Source: an uncultured Candidatus Melainabacteria bacterium (GTDB lineage: Bacteria; Cyanobacteriota; Vampirovibrionia; Gastranaerophilales; Gastranaerophilaceae). Taken from it: 64,000 nt of DNA. The notes beneath the pieces were generated by a model, which did no database searches, was not told the origin of the DNA, and was given only the letters and a program-made list of their open reading frames with translations. Shown here piece after piece: positions 43,143 to 50,457 of the stretch; the stretch's first letter is position 1; every line of letters starts with the position of its first letter. Position numbers and translations under genes: made by a program. The DNA is taken from contig CANNUY010000002.1 of NCBI GenBank assembly GCA_947525005.1, positions 62,001-126,000 on the forward strand, written 5' to 3'.

Positions 43143-43163
43143 TGAAACCTCTTAGATTTATTA

Positions 43164-43370
43164 CTATACACCATATTTATCTTTATAAGAAAGAATAAAG
43201 TTTTTGATTGAACGGTCATAAGTTCTTTCTGCACCTGCAGGGAAAAAACAGCCTGGAATTTCTCCATTTTCTCTATGGTGACGTACGCAATCGCAACAAG
43301 TACCTCTGTTTCCACAACCTACACAAGTACATGTGCAACCAATTTTATTTTCTTCTTTTTTACATTCCAT
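43164..43370 (-). CDS. Small Cys-rich protein (DUF6485-like)
   Basis: A 68-residue protein, KIGCTCTCVGCGNRGTCCDC then ECVxxHR-like VRHHRENGEIPGCFFP and ERTYDRSIKNFI. Eight Cys in the first 38 residues suggest a metal-binding knuckle. I recall the CxCTYxxCxRHGxCCECV...YDRS pattern as a small family of unknown function. It sits between the GT9 gene and queH. Confidence 0.78.
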   Translation of the reverse strand: MECKKEENKIGCTCTCVGCGNRGTCCDCVRHHRENGEIPGCFFPAGAERTYDRSIKNFILSYKDKYGV

Positions 43371-43401
43371 TATTCAATTTCCTTTCATCTTATATTTTTG
43401 A

Positions 43402-43950
43402 TTATATATTATTTTGTTTGTTTTTTGCAAATTTACATCCACAATAATTTTGTCTGTATAATCCTAATTCTTTTGATAACCTGTTGGTTTTTAAAAATCC
43501 GTCTTGTTTTTTAAAATCAATGTCTAAAAAACATAAACCATAATCTTTTGCAATTTTTTCACCTACAAGGCATAAAGATTTGAAATTTTTGTGAGGACTA
43601 ATTATCATAGAGGTTGTAAAGTTTTCTATTCCTAAGTTTTTTGATTTTTGAGCTGTTTGCTTTAATCTCAACTCAAAACATTTTAAACACCTTTTTCCAC
43701 GCTCGGGTTCATTTTCTAGTCCTTTTACGTAATTATAATAGATTTCAGGCTGATATGGTTCAATAATCAATTTAGTTTTTAAATAATTGCATAGGGTAGT
43801 TTCAGCCTCTAGTCGTTTGTTGTATTCTTCTAACGTGTCAAAATTATCGTTGCAAAAGTAGACTAGAACCTCATAACCTAATTCTTTAAGTTTTTGTATA
43901 GGATATCCTGAACAAATTCCACAGCAAGCGTGTAATAGAACTTTTTGCAT
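43402..43950 (-). CDS. queH: Epoxyqueuosine reductase QueH
   Basis: Reduces epoxyqueuosine to queuosine in tRNA using a Cys-rich metal site. It shows LLHACCGICSGYP at the N-terminus, FCNDNFDTLEEYNKRLE, ERGKRCLKCFELRL, FTTSMIISPHKN and YRQNYCGCKF at the end. I start at ATG 43950, just past the upstream stop; a longer frame from 43983 would overlap it. The length of 182 is normal. Confidence 0.92.
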   Translation of the reverse strand: MQKVLLHACCGICSGYPIQKLKELGYEVLVYFCNDNFDTLEEYNKRLEAETTLCNYLKTKLIIEPYQPEIYYNYVKGLENEPERGKRCLKCFELRLKQTAQKSKNLGIENFTTSMIISPHKNFKSLCLVGEKIAKDYGLCFLDIDFKKQDGFLKTNRLSKELGLYRQNYCGCKFAKNKQNNI

Positions 43951-43951
43951 C

Positions 43952-45178
43952 TTATTTACCCTCAACAATTCTTTTAAACTCATAATAAGGTTTTACACCT
44001 GTATAATGTTCTCCATTAACAACAAAAGTTGGTGTGCCATCTATTTCATTTGCTATTGCAGAATCAATTTCTGTTCTAAGCCGTTTAGCAGTCATTTCAG
44101 AATGGATATCAGTTTTGAATTTGTTTATATCTAAGTTCAAAGATTTAGCAATCTTAATAGCTTCGTCATCGTCCTTAGGTTGAGTTTCAAATAAAGCTGA
44201 TGCCATCTCCCAATATTTGCCCTGATTTTCTCCTGCAATACCATATTTTGCCATGCGACAAGCTCCTTTGTGCATTTGCTCATCTATATAGGGATTACAT
44301 TCGGTATCGAGTGGAAAATTGTGATGAACCACATAGATATTTTTATTATCTTTTACTAATTTATGCATCATAATATTGTAGAAAAAACAGTGTGGACATA
44401 CAAAATCGGTATACACATCAAGTCTTATTTTGCCATTTTTATTACCTAACAAATTCCCTTTTGCTTTATAGGGGTTCGTTTTCATTGTCATAAAGTGTTT
44501 TATTGAAAGTCTACGTGATGCAAATGGCATAGCAAATGTTGTGTATGATAAAAATAATCCTGCTAAAATTACTGCAACAATAAATGGCAATGTGTAATTT
44601 TTAACACCATCAATAAAATCTACAAAACTTTCTTTTAGTGATTTTTTAAATCCTTCTTTTGTTGCGACAATCATTATTCCAAAGTTTATAAAGTAGGTAA
44701 CAAAACATAAAAGACATAATTTATGAATTATGAAAAAACTTGTTATGGCAAGCCAAACAGATAGTATAACAGAAATTATACCAAGTGCTGAAATATAGCT
44801 GATTGGATTTTTAAAGACTTTTAGTAACCCTAAACCTTTTTTACATGAGAGTTTCTCAATATTTAATAACATTAAGATAAATGAATACAAAAACATTCCC
44901 CAGTATGCTAAAGGGATACCAAGAAAGACAGATTTTGTAGTTGTTGCAACGCTATCACAGTCTACAAAGTCGTTTATTGCACAAAAACTAGGTGTTGAAT
45001 AAGGGTTGTAGTTTGATTGAAAATATATAATGGCTAACTTTATTGTGCAAATTAAACCAAGAATTGAAAGGATAGTTAGAGTTTTTCTTTGGTTAGAGGT
45101 TGTTGTAGCTGAACAAGTTTCTTGATTTTGTTTGTTTATTTGTTCGTTGCAATTCTCTTTGTATTGATGTTGTTCCAT
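43952..45178 (-). CDS. VKOR-DsbA fusion (disulfide-forming system in one chain)
   Basis: 408 residues. After ~35 polar residues come membrane segments of a vitamin K epoxide reductase domain: SFCAINDFVDCDSV (loop Cys pair), LGIPLAYWGMFLY and HKLCLLCFVTYF (CxxC active site). After a fifth helix an extracytoplasmic thioredoxin-like domain has DVYTDFVCPHCFFYN (CPHC) and EIDGTPTFVVNG with the cis-Pro. VKOR reoxidises the DsbA part with quinone, so this chain forms disulfides in exported proteins. Such fusions are known from cyanobacteria and others. A leader terminator lies upstream. Confidence 0.93.
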   Translation of the reverse strand: MEQHQYKENCNEQINKQNQETCSATTTSNQRKTLTILSILGLICTIKLAIIYFQSNYNPYSTPSFCAINDFVDCDSVATTTKSVFLGIPLAYWGMFLYSFILMLLNIEKLSCKKGLGLLKVFKNPISYISALGIISVILSVWLAITSFFIIHKLCLLCFVTYFINFGIMIVATKEGFKKSLKESFVDFIDGVKNYTLPFIVAVILAGLFLSYTTFAMPFASRRLSIKHFMTMKTNPYKAKGNLLGNKNGKIRLDVYTDFVCPHCFFYNIMMHKLVKDNKNIYVVHHNFPLDTECNPYIDEQMHKGACRMAKYGIAGENQGKYWEMASALFETQPKDDDEAIKIAKSLNLDINKFKTDIHSEMTAKRLRTEIDSAIANEIDGTPTFVVNGEHYTGVKPYYEFKRIVEGK

Positions 45179-45206
45179 TAGTTTTTCCTTTATTAAATTT
45201 TAGCAT

Positions 45207-45229
45207 AAAAAAAAGAGCCTTTCGGCTCT
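45207..45229 (-). terminator. Terminator in the leader of the VKOR-DsbA gene
   Basis: On the minus strand AGAGCC-GAAA-GGCTCT is followed by eight T, only ~30 bases before the gene's ATG. No minus-strand gene lies upstream for it to serve, so attenuation or a short leader RNA is possible. Confidence 0.65.
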
Positions 45230-45417
45230 AGATTAAGAATAGCTGGAAGTATGAAAAAGATTTAATACTATTATTAAACGGTAAAGTTTTTAATTTGTGA
45301 ATAGGACATTTGTCTATTTTTTTTAGTATAAAAGTATTATTTTCAACCTAAATATGTATTCCATTTTTATAATAAACTAGATATAATTATATAAAATAGG
45401 TCAAAGAGGGAATAATT

Positions 45418-46155
45418 ATGCAAACATGCAATCATATATTGACACATTATAATATCGATTTATTTATGAGGATATTTTCAGCGATAGCCTTAGGATTTAT
45501 CTTAGGGATTGAACGTGAAATCACAAACAAGTACGCAGGTCTGAGAACACATATATTGGTGTGTTTGGGAGCTTGTGTGTTTACGATATTGTCAATATAT
45601 GGATTTCCAGCAATGATTTATGAAGATATCCCAAATTATCGACCAACAGGGATAAGAGATACTGCACGTGTGGCGGCACAAGTTGTAACTGGTATTGGTT
45701 TTATCGGTGCAGGTACTGTTTTGAGAAATGGACCAACCGTATTTGGATTGACAACAGCAGCAACATTGTTTGTGGCAGCTTCAATAGGTATGGCATGTGG
45801 AGCAGGCATGTACGGAATTGCAGTTTCTGCATCAGTGCTATCTGTTGCAATACTTACTCTTATAAGAATTTTTGAAAGAAAAGTGTTAAATAAAAGTGTT
45901 AAAAATATTAGAAGATTAAAAATTCATTTACATTGTGAAAACGATTTTATTGACAGTATCAAGGATTATTTGACAGCAACGTTTAAGAATATTAATTCAC
46001 TAAAAATGACTAAGTCAGTAGATAATCCTAATATTACAAAGATTTCTTTGGTTGTAGAACTTGTTAACAAACGTCCAATTCAGCACATTTATAGTAAATT
46101 AGAGGGTTTAGAGGGTATTAATTCTATTTCTGTAGAAACATTGAATGATAAATAG
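45418..46155 (+). CDS. MgtC/SapB-family membrane protein
   Basis: 245 residues, with about four or five N-terminal membrane helices and the motifs LGFILGIEREITNKYAGLRT, CLGACVFTIL, RVAAQVVTGIGFIGAGTV and LTTAATLFVAASIGMA, then a cytoplasmic ACT-like domain (150-245). Long MgtC homologues affect Mg2+ adaptation or inhibit ATP synthase. GAGGGA lies 8 bases before the ATG. Confidence 0.9.
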   Translation: MQTCNHILTHYNIDLFMRIFSAIALGFILGIEREITNKYAGLRTHILVCLGACVFTILSIYGFPAMIYEDIPNYRPTGIRDTARVAAQVVTGIGFIGAGTVLRNGPTVFGLTTAATLFVAASIGMACGAGMYGIAVSASVLSVAILTLIRIFERKVLNKSVKNIRRLKIHLHCENDFIDSIKDYLTATFKNINSLKMTKSVDNPNITKISLVVELVNKRPIQHIYSKLEGLEGINSISVETLNDK

Positions 46156-46204
46156 TCAATAAAGATGCTAGTGTATTAGGTTATTAAGAATATAAAATTG
46201 TTAA

Positions 46205-46241
46205 AGTGAAGCTCAAACATAGTTTGAGCTTCACTATTTAA
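46205..46241 (+). terminator. Terminator after mgtC-like gene
   Basis: AGTGAAGCTCAAAC..GTTTGAGCTTCACT, a 14-bp perfect stem, then TATTT. Confidence 0.75.
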
Positions 46242-46428
46242 AAGTCAATGGTTTTGAATATATTTTCAAACCTTGCTTAGAACCTATTTAAGAACCTATG
46301 AACAAATTAAAAGTTTTAATATAAATGTAACGAGATTGTAAATATTTGTAAAAATAGAAAGAAAAACTCTAAAGATTTCATAAAAAAGACCGATATACAT
46401 GTCACAGACTGAATGGAAAGGACAATAT

Positions 46429-46584
46429 ATGTTAAAAAAATTGGAATCCCCAACATGCAACACATTTAACGGCGTGGAGTATATACTGAGAGGTGCAAAG
46501 AAACGCCGAACCTCAGCTATGGCGAATGCAAGAAGAATGAATGCCGAAGTCGGTGTTCAGTCAAAATTGGTTGCCGTGAAATAG
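46429..46584 (+). CDS. Unknown 51-aa basic protein
   Basis: ATG 46429 follows AAAGGA by 6 bases and a UUCG-loop terminator closes the unit downstream, which supports a real gene. The sequence has NTFNGVEYILRGAKKRRTSA and AMANARRMNA; it is strongly basic and has one Cys. It could bind nucleic acid. No family is recognised. Confidence 0.55.
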   Translation: MLKKLESPTCNTFNGVEYILRGAKKRRTSAMANARRMNAEVGVQSKLVAVK

Positions 46585-46642
46585 TGTATACGAAATCATG
46601 GTCTAGTCAATCGATTTAGTAAGATGAATGAGAGTCAATTTG

Positions 46643-46670
46643 AGCGAACTTCGGTTCGCTTTTATTTTTA
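46643..46670 (+). terminator. Terminator with UUCG loop
   Basis: AGCGAAC-TTCG-GTTCGCT followed by a T-rich tract. Confidence 0.85.
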
Positions 46671-46747
46671 TGATTGAAAAAAATAGATTTTATGTTAGAA
46701 TAGAGTAACGAGGGTAAGCAAACCATAAGAGGAGCGAATGCCTGAGT

Positions 46748-46837
46748 GGAAAAGTGGCCGAGTAGGCTTAAGGCGGCACCCTGCTAAGGTGTTGTGTGGA
46801 GCAATCTGCACCGTGGGTTCGAATCCCACCTTTTCCG
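46748..46837 (+). tRNA. tRNA-Ser (anticodon GCU)
   Basis: The acceptor GGAAAAG pairs with CTTTTCC and the discriminator is G. The anticodon loop CTGCTAA gives GCU, reading AGC/AGU. A long variable arm (TGTTGTGTGGAGCAATCTGCA) marks class II serine tRNA, and the T-loop is TTCGAAT. CCA is not encoded. An antisense ORF over it is spurious. Confidence 0.97.
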
Positions 46838-46853
46838 ATTTTAAAAGACTGTA

Positions 46854-46878
46854 GGGGCTTGATTTTAGCCCCTTTTTT
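46854..46878 (+). terminator. Terminator after tRNA-Ser
   Basis: GGGGCT..AGCCCC followed by six T. Confidence 0.9.
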
Positions 46879-46953
46879 AATTTCCCCGTGTCCATTCTGT
46901 GTCCATTGATTAAATACTTATACTATGAATAAAATTCTAATTATATGAATTAA

Positions 46954-47006
46954 GTAGGGTGGGAAAAGTCGGCAGAGTAAGTAAAACCGATAGCGGTTCC
47001 CACCTT
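46954..47006 (+). repeat. REP 1 (long type), left of RAYT gene
   Basis: The outer stem GGTGGGAA/TTCCCACC is exact and encloses a ~31-base interior with TCGG/CCGA inner pairing. It is preceded by TAATTATATGAATTAA, which also precedes REP 5 and REP 7. Confidence 0.9.
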
Positions 47007-47046
47007 CACAAGTTTTGACCTTATAAATATTATATATTTAAATCAT

Positions 47047-47577
47047 CTATTCTAAATTCAAATCATTAATATTATTAACATCATCAAAATTACACCAATT
47101 GATATCATAATAACCTTTTTCAACAAATTTAAAAAATGTTGAATATTTCCAATTTCTTGGAAAAATTTGATAATGCTTCATAGAATTGTAATGAATATAA
47201 TCAAGATGTGTATATAAATCCTTTTCATCTCTTATTGTATGTTCCCAATACCGTCTTTGCCAAATACCTTTTTCACCTTTTTTTAATTTGCTCTCAGAAA
47301 TTTTGTTATGTTTATTTAATCTATGTGAAAAATAGAATTTTATAGAATAAATAATTTTAGGATATTCTTTTATGTTTTTTAATTTTAAAATCATATGTAA
47401 ATGATTTTGCATAACACAAATTGCAATTATATTGAATGCAAAATTTTCAAGTGCATTTTTGAAGGATTCACGTAATAAATCAATATTTTCAATTAAAATA
47501 TTTTCTCGATTATTAGTAACAATCGTAAAAAATACGTAGTTATATCCTTGTAGATACATTCGTTTGTAATTTGACAT
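47047..47577 (-). CDS. REP-associated tyrosine transposase (RAYT, Y1/HUH superfamily)
   Basis: 176 residues. The Y1-transposase features are NYVFFTIVTNN, AICVMQNHLHMILKL (metal-binding His-x-His), GEKGIWQRRYWEHTIRDEKD and the catalytic-Tyr helix DLYTHLDYIHYNSMKH. WQRRYWEH and DYIHYNPxKH are diagnostic of RAYTs. No IS200 ends are seen. Instead the gene is flanked on both sides by REP palindromes in opposite orientation (46954 and 47610). RAYTs act in trans on REPs, which fits the five other copies nearby. No strong ribosome site is seen. Confidence 0.92.
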   Translation of the reverse strand: MSNYKRMYLQGYNYVFFTIVTNNRENILIENIDLLRESFKNALENFAFNIIAICVMQNHLHMILKLKNIKEYPKIIYSIKFYFSHRLNKHNKISESKLKKGEKGIWQRRYWEHTIRDEKDLYTHLDYIHYNSMKHYQIFPRNWKYSTFFKFVEKGYYDINWCNFDDVNNINDLNLE

Positions 47578-47609
47578 AAATTTATTAGATCATCTTTAAT
47601 TAGATTATA

Positions 47610-47644
47610 AAGGTGGGAATCGCTTACGCTTTTCCCACCCTACG
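47610..47644 (-). repeat. REP 2 (short type), right of RAYT gene
   Basis: AAGGTGGGAA, interior TCGCTTACGCTT, TTCCCACCCTACG. Reverse orientation relative to REP 1. Confidence 0.9.
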
Positions 47645-47659
47645 TTCTTTTATTCCTGA

Positions 47660-47685
47660 TTAAAAAGGGGCAAGATTGCCCCTTT
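47660..47685 (-). terminator. Terminator after cupin gene
   Basis: AAAGGGGCAA/TTGCCCCTTT hairpin with a T-run on the minus strand. Confidence 0.8.
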
Positions 47686-47690
47686 CAATT

Positions 47691-48065
47691 TTAGCACAAT
47701 TCAGCATCGCCAAGTCCAAATTGTTCTAAACTATTAGATTTTGCTTGAACGCAAATGTATTCCATATCTGTTTTTGCTTCCATTGTTCTTACGGCATTTG
47801 GAAGAACTTTTACGCAAGTTCCTTCTTTAACCTCAACAACTTCATTATCTAGAGTTATTGAGCCTTCACCCTTTAAGAAAATATAAACTTCTTCATTTTG
47901 TTTGTGTTTGTGGTTAAAAGGCAATTTTACTCCAGCAGGCATAACACTAACTGAAATTTCACAACTTGTTAATCCTAGCAAATCATGCAAAAATGCTTTA
48001 CCATTTTCATAATTTTTGCCTACTTCGCTAATTTTTCCGATTTCTTCTTTTTTAAAGTTTGTCAT
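47691..48065 (-). CDS. Single-domain cupin protein
   Basis: 124 residues with the two cupin metal motifs: LPFNHKHKQNEEVYIFLKGEG (two His plus Glu) and CVKVLPNAVRTME. Small cupins may be oxygenases, isomerases or sensors; the substrate is not evident. It lies downstream of the marR gene, and the palindrome GTTAGATATCTAAC sits 17 bases before its ATG, so MarR control is likely. The site GGAGAAAA precedes the start. Confidence 0.88.
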   Translation of the reverse strand: MTNFKKEEIGKISEVGKNYENGKAFLHDLLGLTSCEISVSVMPAGVKLPFNHKHKQNEEVYIFLKGEGSITLDNEVVEVKEGTCVKVLPNAVRTMEAKTDMEYICVQAKSNSLEQFGLGDAELC

Positions 48066-48081
48066 AATGTTTTCTCCTTTT

Positions 48082-48095
48082 GTTAGATATCTAAC
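48082..48095. promoter_or_regulatory. MarR-type operator, copy 1
   Basis: The perfect palindrome GTTAGATATCTAAC lies between marR and the cupin gene, immediately upstream of the cupin ribosome site. Confidence 0.8.
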
Positions 48096-48112
48096 TATTA
48101 CTGCAAAAAATT

Positions 48113-48523
48113 TTATTTTAGTATTTTTTTTAAAAGTTTTTCTATTAATTCAGACTCTTCTGGAGATAAATTTTTGTATAACATTTTATTCAATTCTTTT
48201 GAAATTTTTTCAAATATTACTTTAAAATCTTCACCTTTTTGAGTCAAAACTATATTCGTAGAGCGACTATCTTCCACAGAAGCTTCTCTTTTTAAATATC
48301 CTAGTTTTTCTAGTTTATCAACCAAGACTGTAACAGTTGGTTTTGTTCTATGAATGCAATTTGCAATATCTTTCATCGTCATTTTACCGTTTTTGTAAAG
48401 ACAAACGAGAATGTCACCATGACTTGGTGCAAGTCCTTCTGCGCCATTATTTTTTAATTCTTCAATAATAAAACGGTTTCCTTGTTCATGAATTTTTGAT
48501 ACTAAAGATAACATTTCTTTCAT
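48113..48523 (-). CDS. MarR-family transcriptional regulator
   Basis: 136 residues. The winged HTH reads LAPSHGDILVCLYKNGKMTM, KDIANCIHRTKPTVTVLVDK and LEKLGYLKREASVEDSRSTN (wing with DxRS). It ends in dimerisation helices. An identical 14-base palindrome lies upstream of both this gene and the downstream cupin gene, so it probably represses itself and the cupin. The ligand is unknown. Confidence 0.93.
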   Translation of the reverse strand: MKEMLSLVSKIHEQGNRFIIEELKNNGAEGLAPSHGDILVCLYKNGKMTMKDIANCIHRTKPTVTVLVDKLEKLGYLKREASVEDSRSTNIVLTQKGEDFKVIFEKISKELNKMLYKNLSPEESELIEKLLKKILK

Positions 48524-48537
48524 ATAATTATATTATA

Positions 48538-48551
48538 GTTAGATATCTAAC
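48538..48551. promoter_or_regulatory. MarR-type operator, copy 2
   Basis: The second exact GTTAGATATCTAAC, overlapping the likely marR promoter (TATAAT on the minus strand just downstream of the site). Confidence 0.8.
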
Positions 48552-48595
48552 TTTTGTCAAGAAGTTTTTTGTATTTTTATCAGTCGGCAGTCGAT

Positions 48596-48630
48596 AAGGT
48601 GGAAACCACTTACGCTTTTCCCACCCTACG
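48596..48630 (-). repeat. REP 3 (short type)
   Basis: AAGGTGGAAACCACTTACGC then TTTTCCCACCCTACG; one arm is imperfect. Confidence 0.85.
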
Positions 48631-48693
48631 TTTTTTTCTTTAAATAAATTAAAACACATAGCAAATTATTTTTTTATAGATTTTATACAAAGT

Positions 48694-49329
48694 ATGATAA
48701 CAAATTATTATACTTTTTCAAATACAATCACCCCAACAAAATTAGAATCACAAGATTCTCAAAGAATTTCATTCAAACACAATTTACTAAATCCTCTCAC
48801 TCATACAAACATAGGAAGTTGCCTTGAAGGCTATATCGGCAATGTAAGTGTTCGTAAGGGTTCTGAAAAAGTAGCCTTAAATGTGTTTAAAAAATTTAAA
48901 GAAAACTCTATTGAAAACTATACAATAAAAAACAATAACGGCGACGTTCTTGGTAATATTGATATAGCAATAAAAAAACTACAACCAACACCTTGGGATA
49001 AAACTGACCCAAGTCACGTTTTTGTTGATAATCTTAGAAATTATTCAAATCCAAACACACCTTATTACAAATCAGGTTTAGAATACCATAAAGATATTGG
49101 AACACGATTGTTACAAATCGCTCAAAGAAGAAGTGATGAATCCATGTGCCAAGGCAATATCAAACTTGTATCAAAAGGAGAATCTCTAGATTGGTATAAA
49201 AACGTAATTGGCATGCGCCAAGAATTTCCGTCTATTCCTGGAATGAGATTCAATATCCATAACCCAAATCAGCTTTATCTTCCTCCTGAAAACAAAGAAC
49301 CTTTGTCAAAACTTCAAGGTGGACTTTAA
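48694..49329 (+). CDS. GNAT-like acetyltransferase-fold protein with FKH tag
   Basis: 211 residues. The N-terminus is a polar leader ending in RISFKHN (tag at 27-29). From ~75 the pattern of strands, then FVDNLRNY, the cofactor-loop-like YHKDIGTRLLQIAQRRSDES, and GNIKLVSKGESLDWYKNVIG, follows the GNAT fold, although the Q/RxxGxG/A loop is degenerate. TTTATA lies near -6 and no ribosome site is present, so it may be leaderless. It sits between REP 3 and REP 4. Confidence 0.65.
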   Translation: MITNYYTFSNTITPTKLESQDSQRISFKHNLLNPLTHTNIGSCLEGYIGNVSVRKGSEKVALNVFKKFKENSIENYTIKNNNGDVLGNIDIAIKKLQPTPWDKTDPSHVFVDNLRNYSNPNTPYYKSGLEYHKDIGTRLLQIAQRRSDESMCQGNIKLVSKGESLDWYKNVIGMRQEFPSIPGMRFNIHNPNQLYLPPENKEPLSKLQGGL

Positions 49330-49350
49330 AATTTTAATCTTATCTAGTCG

Positions 49351-49381
49351 GTAGGGTGGGAAAAGCGTAAGTGTTTCCCGC
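49351..49381 (+). repeat. REP 4 (short type)
   Basis: GTAGGGTGGGAAAAGCGTAA then GTGTTTCCCGC. It is paired with REP 5 through the spacer GTGTCCATTCTGTGTCC. Confidence 0.88.
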
Positions 49382-49415
49382 TGTGTCCATTCTGTGTCCT
49401 AATTATATGAATTAA

Positions 49416-49468
49416 GTAGGGTGGGAAAAGTTTGCAGAGTAAGAAAAGCCGATAACGATTCCCACCTT
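49416..49468 (+). repeat. REP 5 (long type)
   Basis: GTAGGGTGGGAAAAG ... GCCGATAACGATTCCCACCTT. Same layout as REP 1 and REP 7. Confidence 0.9.
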
Positions 49469-49472
49469 CACT

Positions 49473-49580
49473 ACTCCTGAAGGACTTTGTTATTATGTCC
49501 CATATCGTGACGATAACGCTCAAAATGCGAAAAAAGAATTTGATAGAGATATTGAACGATTAAAAAAAATATATTATTAA
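49473..49580 (+). pseudogene. C-terminal remnant of an unidentified gene
   Basis: 36 codons with coding-like composition and a stop but no start codon: TPEGLCYYVPYRDDNAQNAK then KEFDRDIERLKKIYY. The open frame begins abruptly inside REP 5, so the 5' part of the gene appears to have been lost or replaced at the REP junction. The family is unknown. Confidence 0.55.
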
Positions 49581-49590
49581 AATTCTATAA

Positions 49591-50139
49591 TTATTTCTTA
49601 AATTTATCCTTATCTAAATATTTAATTACTCTTGCAGGATTACCAACAACAATAGCATTATCTGGAACATCTTTTGTTACAACAGCACCCGCTCCAACAA
49701 CTGCATTTTCTCCTATTGTTACCCCTGGTAATATTGTAACATTCACCCCAATCCATACATTCTTTTTTATATGTACAGGCTTGCAAGTAATAATATACCT
49801 GTCGTAAAAATCATGATTATTTGTGGCAATAACACAATTTAAAGAAATCATTGTATTATCTTCAATTATCAAACCTCCGGCTGACATACATTTAAAACCA
49901 TTTAAAATAGTAACATTATTACCAATTCTAATTTTATCAGCAAGTATTGTATATAAAGGAGGTTGAATAACCGTATTCTCACCTAAAGAATTATTAAACA
50001 ACTCACTAATTAATTTCTTACATTCTGCACTAGTCGGCATTGTTTGATTGATTTTAAAACACAATTCTGCACATCTTTTTTGCTCAGCTAATCTTTCTGG
50101 AGTTTGATTTCTTACATCAATTCTAATTTCTTCTTTCAT
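49591..50139 (-). CDS. Left-handed beta-helix O-acetyltransferase (maltose/galactoside type)
   Basis: Acetylates a sugar hydroxyl with acetyl-CoA. About 182 residues with hexapeptide repeats: IRIGNNVTILNGFKCM, IEDNTMISLNCVIATNNHD (catalytic His), VWIGVNVTILPGVTIGENAV, VGAGAVVTKDVPDNAIVVGN and PARVIKYL. The substrate cannot be told. It lies between REP pairs 4/5 and 6/7. Confidence 0.9.
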   Translation of the reverse strand: MKEEIRIDVRNQTPERLAEQKRCAELCFKINQTMPTSAECKKLISELFNNSLGENTVIQPPLYTILADKIRIGNNVTILNGFKCMSAGGLIIEDNTMISLNCVIATNNHDFYDRYIITCKPVHIKKNVWIGVNVTILPGVTIGENAVVGAGAVVTKDVPDNAIVVGNPARVIKYLDKDKFKK

Positions 50140-50263
50140 ATATAACCTCTAGTTGGTTAAATAATAGCACAAAATAGAGTGTGTTTAAATGATACAGAAT
50201 CCTTAACAATGAGTTCTAATTTAGTTAAATGAGAGTGATTAATGTGAATGTAAAACAAAGTCG

Positions 50264-50294
50264 GTAGGGTGGAAAAAGCGTAAGTGGTTCCCAC
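50264..50294 (+). repeat. REP 6 (short type)
   Basis: GTAGGGTGGAAAAAGCGTAA then GTGGTTCCCAC, followed by the same spacer as REP 4 (TGTGTCCATTCTGTGT). Confidence 0.88.
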
Positions 50295-50328
50295 TGTGTC
50301 CATTCTGTGTTCTAATTATATGAATTAA

Positions 50329-50382
50329 GTAGGGTGGGAAAAGTTGGCAGAGTAAGAAAAGCCGATAACGGTTCCCACCTTT
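50329..50382 (+). repeat. REP 7 (long type)
   Basis: GTAGGGTGGGAAAAGTTGGC ... CGATAACGGTTCCCACCTT, nearly identical to REP 5 including the leading TAATTATATGAATTAA. Confidence 0.9.
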
Positions 50383-50457
50383 ACTACTTTGGTTTTCATT
50401 AATTTTAATCAAGAATCGTAAAAATTTATTTTTTAATCTTTAATATTTCATCATTGA

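Larger units (their letters stand above)
50140..50457. other. Gene-free stretch holding REP pair 6/7
   Basis: It contains the acetyltransferase leader, then REP 6 and REP 7. No ORF is seen. Confidence 0.7.

Noticed and set aside
43118..43315. 65-aa minus-strand ORF
   Set aside because: Out-of-frame overlap of the better supported Cys-rich gene 43164-43370.
46695..46895. 66-aa minus-strand ORF
   Set aside because: It is antisense to tRNA-Ser; its GFEPTVQ-like peptide is the usual translation artefact of a serine tRNA.
46748..47644. Genomic island integrated at tRNA-Ser
   Set aside because: No integrase and no direct repeat of the tRNA 3' end were seen; the RAYT and REPs explain the region.
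46954..50382. CRISPR array from the GGTGGGAA repeats
   Set aside because: Copies are irregularly spaced, in both orientations and flank genes; they are REP palindromes with a RAYT.
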